Shown: positions 60,559 to 64,000 of the stretch, piece after piece
How positions within the stretch are numbered: position 1 is the first letter of the stretch
Layout of the letters: the number at the start of each line of letters is the position of its first letter
Source: CBDCCV01 sp965215025
Lineage (GTDB): Bacteria; Bacteroidota; Rhodothermia; Rhodothermales; Salinibacteraceae
Length of the DNA: 64,000 nucleotides
NCBI GenBank assembly: GCA_965215025.1
Contig: CBDCCV010000001.1
Location: 930,001-994,000 of the forward strand
Direction of reading: 5' to 3'
The notes under the pieces: generated by a model
The model's input: the letters and a program-made list of their open reading frames with translations, nothing else
Told to the model about the DNA's origin: nothing
Databases searched by the model: none
Position numbers and translations under genes: made by a program

Positions 60559-62409
60559 ATGCCCAATATTCAGCAAAGCGCTAAGACGTATGACGTGTGC
60601 ATCGTCGGGTCGGGGGCGGGGGGCGGCATGGCCGCCAAAGTGCTCGCCGACGCCGGGGCGAGCGTCGCCTTGCTCGAAGCCGGGCAGCCCTGGTCGGTCA
60701 AGGAAGACGGGGCCATGTTTAGCTGGAAGTACCAGTCGCCGCGTCGCGGGGCCTCCACCACCGAGCGGCCCTTCGGCGAGTTCAACGCCTGCATCGGCGG
60801 CTGGGAGATTGACGGCGAGCCGTACACGACCACCGAGGGCACGAGCTTCGACTGGTTCCGCGGGCGCATGCTCGGCGGGCGCACCAACCACTGGGGCCGC
60901 ATCTCGCTGCGCTTCGGCCCGGACGACTTCAGAGGCAAGTCCAACGACGGCTACGGCGACGACTGGCCCATCGCCTACGAGGACCTCGCGCCGTACTACG
61001 ACAAGGTGGACCGGCTCATCGGCGTCTTCGGTTCGAAGGAGAACTTCTACAACGAGCCGGATGGCGTCTTCCTCCCGCCGCCCGCGCCGCGCTGCTACGA
61101 GCGGATGATGCAGCGGGGGGCCGAGAAGCTGAACATCCCCGTCATTCCCTCGCGCCTCTCCATCCTGACCGAGCCGCTGAACAGCCGCCCGGCGTGCCAC
61201 TACTGCGGGCAGTGCAGTCGCGGCTGCACCACGGTGTCGAACTTCATGTCCGGCCCCGTGCTCATCGAGCCGGCCGAGGGCACGGGCAACCTCGAACTCA
61301 TCACCGGCGCGATGGTGCGCGAGGTGACCACCGACGACGAAGGCCGCGCCACGGGCGTCTCCTACATCGACACGGCCACGCGCCAGGAGCAGAAGGTGCG
61401 CGCGAGCACCGTCGTCCTGGCTGCCAGTGCGTGCGAGTCGGCGCGGCTGCTCTTGAACTCCAAGTCGCGCCAGCACCCCAATGGGCTGGGCAACTCGTCG
61501 GACCTCGTGGGCAAGTACCTGATGGACTCCACCGGGACGGACGTCGCGGGCCTCTTCCCGCAGATGATGAACCAGCCGGCCCACAACTGCGACGGCGTGG
61601 GCGGGATGCACGTCTACATCCCGTGGTGGGCGCACGAGCGGCACGCGCGGCTGGGCTTCCCGCGCGGGTACCACTTCGAGATCTGGGGCGGGCGCGGCAT
61701 GCCGGGCTACGGCTTCGGCGGCGGCATCCAGCGCTACAACGGACAATACCCGTACGCCACCAGCGGCCAAGCCCAGGGCGGCCCCGCAGCCGGTAGCACG
61801 GCTGCGGGCGGCGCAGACACGGCCCGTACCGGTACGGCCAGCAGCACCGCCACGGGCCGAGCCGCCCAGGCCGCCCAGACGGCGGTGCGCGCCGGCGGTT
61901 ATGGCCAGCAGCTCAAGGAGGACTACCGCCGGTTCTACGGGGCCGTGGTGGGGATGTCCGGGCGCGGGGAGATGATCGCCCGCCGGGAGAACCGCTGCGA
62001 GATCGACCCGGAGACGGTGGACCAGTTCGGCATTCCCGTCTTGCGCTTCAACGTGACCTGGAGCGACGAGGAGCTGCTCCAGGTCAAGCACATGCAGGAG
62101 ACCGCGCGCGAGATCATCGAAGCGGCCGGCGGGCGCCCGCTCGGCTCGATGCCCACGAAGGAGGAGGGCTACGGCATCCTCACGCCGGGGCGCATCATCC
62201 ACGAGGTGGGCACCACGCGCATGGGCGACGACCCCGAGACCTCCGTCACGAACGCCTTCGGCCAGCTCCACGACGCCCCTAACGTCTTCGTCGTGGACGG
62301 CGGCCCGTTCGTCTCGCAGCCGCACAAGAACCCGACGTGGACGATCCTGGCGCTCTCTTGGCGCGCCTCGGAGCACCTCGCCCAAGAGCGCCGGCGCAGC
62401 AACCTGTAA
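60559..62409 (+). CDS. GMC-family FAD-dependent oxidoreductase (gluconate 2-dehydrogenase-type large subunit)
   Basis: 616 residues from the ATG at 60559. The FAD loop is GSGAGGG (about 17-23), with LEAG near 40 and RMLGGRTNHWGR (103-114). The C-terminal GMC motif is HEVGTTRMG...NVFVVDGGPFVSQPHKNPTWTILALSWRASEH. A four-cysteine motif C213-x2-C216-x2-C219-x3-C223 resembles an iron-sulphur ligand set. Residues about 400-448 are an Ala/Gly/Thr-rich low-complexity insert. No signal peptide is visible; the gluconate-dehydrogenase-subunit-3-like partner encoded 38 bp downstream has a Tat-type leader and may carry it out. It likely oxidises a sugar or polyol and feeds electrons to the respiratory chain. 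Confidence 0.88.
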   Translation: MPNIQQSAKTYDVCIVGSGAGGGMAAKVLADAGASVALLEAGQPWSVKEDGAMFSWKYQSPRRGASTTERPFGEFNACIGGWEIDGEPYTTTEGTSFDWFRGRMLGGRTNHWGRISLRFGPDDFRGKSNDGYGDDWPIAYEDLAPYYDKVDRLIGVFGSKENFYNEPDGVFLPPPAPRCYERMMQRGAEKLNIPVIPSRLSILTEPLNSRPACHYCGQCSRGCTTVSNFMSGPVLIEPAEGTGNLELITGAMVREVTTDDEGRATGVSYIDTATRQEQKVRASTVVLAASACESARLLLNSKSRQHPNGLGNSSDLVGKYLMDSTGTDVAGLFPQMMNQPAHNCDGVGGMHVYIPWWAHERHARLGFPRGYHFEIWGGRGMPGYGFGGGIQRYNGQYPYATSGQAQGGPAAGSTAAGGADTARTGTASSTATGRAAQAAQTAVRAGGYGQQLKEDYRRFYGAVVGMSGRGEMIARRENRCEIDPETVDQFGIPVLRFNVTWSDEELLQVKHMQETAREIIEAAGGRPLGSMPTKEEGYGILTPGRIIHEVGTTRMGDDPETSVTNAFGQLHDAPNVFVVDGGPFVSQPHKNPTWTILALSWRASEHLAQERRRSNL

Positions 62410-62447
62410 TCCGCCCCTCGCCCTTCACCCTTCGCTACCCGCCTTCC

Positions 62448-63110
62448 ATGAGCGACCTCAGCCGCCGCGACGCCCTCAAGCTCCTGGGCGTGCTCGCCAC
62501 CGTGCCGACGCTCAGCCTCGCCGGCTGCACGGGCGAGGACGCCGCCGAGGTGCGCGAGCGCGCCGCCGCTCAAGACGCAGGCGACGACTACCTCACCGGC
62601 ACGACGCGCCCCGGCGCCGACTACGAGCGCCGCTTCTTTACCGATCACGAGTACGAGACGGTCCACGTCCTGGCCGACCTCGTCATCCCGGCCGACGAGC
62701 GCTCCGGCAGCGCCACCGACGCGGGCGTGCCCGCCTTCATCGACTTCGTCATGACGGACGAACTCCTCGGCGGGCCGCAGCGGATGCGCGAGCGGCAGAC
62801 GGCCCTGCGCGGCGGGCTGGCCTGGCTCGACCACCAGAGCCACACGCGCTTCGACGCGGCCTTCCTCGACGCCACAAACGCCCAGCGCCGCACGCTCCTC
62901 GACGCCATCGCGTACCCCGACGAGGCCGAGCCGGCGATGCGGCCGGGCGTGGTCTTCTTCAACACCTTCCGCGACCTGGTGGCCTCGGGCTTTTTTTCGA
63001 GCAAGATGGGCGTGGCGGACGTGCAGTACATCGGCAACCGGGCCGTGGCGCGGTGGAGGGGCTGCCCCGAAGAGGTGCTCGACCACATCGGCGTCTCGCA
63101 GCAGGCGTAA
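62448..63110 (+). CDS. Gluconate 2-dehydrogenase subunit 3 family protein
   Basis: 220 residues. The N-terminus MSDLSRRDALKLLGVLATVP carries a twin-arginine motif and is followed by LSLAGC, a possible lipobox, so it may be a Tat-exported lipoprotein. The body matches the gluconate 2-dehydrogenase subunit 3 family (FFTDHEYETVHVLADLVIPADERSGSATDAGVPAFIDF, GLAWLDHQSHTRF, FFNTFRDLVASGFFSSKMG). It is co-transcribed with the GMC flavoprotein and probably acts as its Tat chaperone or piggy-back subunit. The start follows a C/T-rich leader. Confidence 0.88.
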   Translation: MSDLSRRDALKLLGVLATVPTLSLAGCTGEDAAEVRERAAAQDAGDDYLTGTTRPGADYERRFFTDHEYETVHVLADLVIPADERSGSATDAGVPAFIDFVMTDELLGGPQRMRERQTALRGGLAWLDHQSHTRFDAAFLDATNAQRRTLLDAIAYPDEAEPAMRPGVVFFNTFRDLVASGFFSSKMGVADVQYIGNRAVARWRGCPEEVLDHIGVSQQA

Positions 63111-63234
63111 CGGGCGGGTGTAGCCGGCAGAGCTGCCCGCGAGGGTGCGCGCGTCCCTGGCGGCAAGAACCATTGGGAGGTAGAAGCGTTGCTTCAAAAC
63201 GCAACCGAAACGGTGACATATCAGAGAGACCGCC

Positions 63235-63534
63235 ATGTCTGCCTTCACCATCAAGGGCCTTCCCGATGACGTGCTTGGGCGGCTGCGCGCGCTAGCCGAA
63301 AAGGAGCGCCGCAGCATGAACCAGCAAGCCATCGTGCTCTTGGAAGAGGCGCTGGCCGAGCGGCGGCCCAGCTTCAGTGAGGCGCACGCGGCGTTTGTCG
63401 AGAAGCACGGCCCGTCCCCGCTACGCGAAGAGGACTTCGCCGGGCTGCGCAGCAAAGACACAGGGCGCCCGCCGCCCTTTGGTGAAGACGCCGAAGGTCC
63501 TGAAACTGACAGCGCACCCGGCGCCGAGGGCTGA
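63235..63534 (+). CDS. Ribbon-helix-helix antitoxin (FitA/VapB-like)
   Basis: 99 residues. The N-terminal 45 residues (MSAFTIKGLPDDVLGRLRALAEKERRSMNQQAIVLLEEAL) form an Arc/FitA-type ribbon-helix-helix for DNA binding. The longer acidic C-terminal half (SEAHAAFVEKHGPSPLREEDFAGLRSKD and a disordered tail) would wrap the toxin. Its TGA overlaps the ATG of the PIN toxin (TGATG), so the two are translated together and the pair probably represses its own promoter in the 124-bp gap upstream. Confidence 0.85.
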   Translation: MSAFTIKGLPDDVLGRLRALAEKERRSMNQQAIVLLEEALAERRPSFSEAHAAFVEKHGPSPLREEDFAGLRSKDTGRPPPFGEDAEGPETDSAPGAEG

Positions 63535-63953
63535 TGCTGCGCTACCTCCTGGACACGAACATCGTATCCGAGCCGGCCAAACCGCACCCTGATGTGACGG
63601 TTCAGAAGCGCTACGACACGCACAGGCGTGAGGCCGCGATCTCAAGCGTCGTGTGGCAGGAGCTGGTCTACGGCGCGGAGCGGATTCCGCAGGGACGGAA
63701 GCGCGATTTCTTAAAGCGCTACCTCACCGGCGTCGTGCGCGCGGCCCTGCCGATCCTGCCCCTCGACGCGGAGGCAGCGGCGTGGCTGGGCCGCAAGCGT
63801 GCGCGCTTAGAGAGCGGAGGCCGGACGCCTCCGCTCAGCGACGCCATGATCGCGGCGACGGCAGCCACGCGCGGCGTCATCCTCGTCACGCGCAACACGG
63901 CGGACTTCGGCGGCTTCGAGGGGCTGCACGTGGAGAACTGGTTTGGCGAGTGA
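63534..63953 (+). CDS. PIN-domain ribonuclease toxin (VapC/FitB-like)
   Basis: 139 residues. The PIN acidic residues are all present: D7 in YLLDTNIVSE, E43 in VVWQELVYGAER, D103 in PLSDAMIAATA and D124 in VTRNTADFGGF. These coordinate Mg2+ for RNA cleavage; VapC-type toxins often cut tRNA or rRNA. It is coupled to the ribbon-helix-helix antitoxin gene by a one-base TGATG overlap. It differs clearly from the PIN remnant at 20073-20350. Confidence 0.88.
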   Translation: MLRYLLDTNIVSEPAKPHPDVTVQKRYDTHRREAAISSVVWQELVYGAERIPQGRKRDFLKRYLTGVVRAALPILPLDAEAAAWLGRKRARLESGGRTPPLSDAMIAATAATRGVILVTRNTADFGGFEGLHVENWFGE

Positions 63954-64000
63954 ACGCGAAGGCGCTGGAATCTTCAGACAGCTGGGCGCGCTTAACGCGC

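Noticed and set aside
1..64000. CRISPR array, rRNA, tRNA, prophage or replication origin
   Set aside because: No regular spaced repeats, no rRNA-like segments, and no tRNA cloverleaf or phage genes could be recognised by reading. A covariance-model scan would be needed to exclude small RNAs.

Overview
The window is GC-rich DNA (roughly 65% by eye), densely coding, from a member of the Bacteroidota lineage, most likely the Rhodothermia (Rubricoccus/Rubrivirga/Rhodothermus/Salinibacter-like). The reasons are: four TonB-linked receptors, three of them SusC-type with a SusD lipoprotein; a PorX-type response regulator fused to a PglZ domain; a surface protein with a type IX secretion C-terminal sorting domain; few recognisable Shine-Dalgarno sequences, with pyrimidine-rich leaders in front of several + strand genes; and high GC, which argues against most other Bacteroidota. 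No rRNA, tRNA, CRISPR array or prophage was seen.

Layout. 1-6.0 kb: SMP-30-like lactonase, a small tudor-like protein, a WG-repeat lipoprotein, porX, tsaE and folC. 6.0-10.7 kb: zinc-ribbon protein, M23-like lipoprotein, a membrane-anchored LuxR protein, a MurG-like glycosyltransferase and an LpxH-like metallophosphoesterase whose metal site is degraded. 10.8-15.6 kb: a PKD lipoprotein and an Oar-like TonB receptor. 15.9-20.0 kb: MFS transporter, lipoprotein serpin, small lipoprotein, HAD phosphatase. 20.1-36.7 kb: a long minus-strand catabolic cluster (SusD, SusC, two S12 serine hydrolases, a DmpA/BapA-type P1 peptidase, amidohydrolase, Na+ symporter with a tiny accessory protein, class III aminotransferase, CoA-acylating (methyl)malonate-semialdehyde dehydrogenase) and a divergent GntR/FCD regulator. 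36.7-42.7 kb: a secreted T9SS protein interrupted by one in-frame stop, a tricorn-like protease and a decayed transglutaminase-like gene. 42.2-47.5 kb: a second SusC/SusD pair with a Calx-beta-like lipoprotein. 48.1-60.2 kb: an N-acetylglucosamine locus (GHL10 hydrolase, GlcNAc kinase, SusD/SusC, GH20 hexosaminidase, NagB-PIG-L fusion). 60.5-63.1 kb: a GMC oxidoreductase and its gluconate-dehydrogenase-subunit-3-like partner. 63.2-64 kb: a FitAB/VapBC-type toxin-antitoxin pair.

How they may work together. The 20-36 kb cluster reads as one pathway: outer-membrane import, periplasmic hydrolysis of peptides or amides (possibly with N-terminal beta-amino acids), Na+-driven uptake, transamination of beta-alanine or beta-aminoisobutyrate to a semialdehyde, and oxidation to acetyl- or propionyl-CoA. 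Two near-identical 30-bp elements, one about 100 bp upstream of SusC and one about 92 bp upstream of the dehydrogenase, carry a GntR-like palindrome and bracket the cluster. The GlcNAc locus has three LacI-type palindromes, placed before the kinase, before SusC and before the NagB fusion.

The intergenic spaces hold an unusual number of inverted-repeat elements (1.0, 9.7, 29.1, 32.6, 38.2, 47.8, 49.8 and 60.5 kb), at least two of them MITE-like, together with three broken genes. This suggests a genome with active small-repeat turnover.
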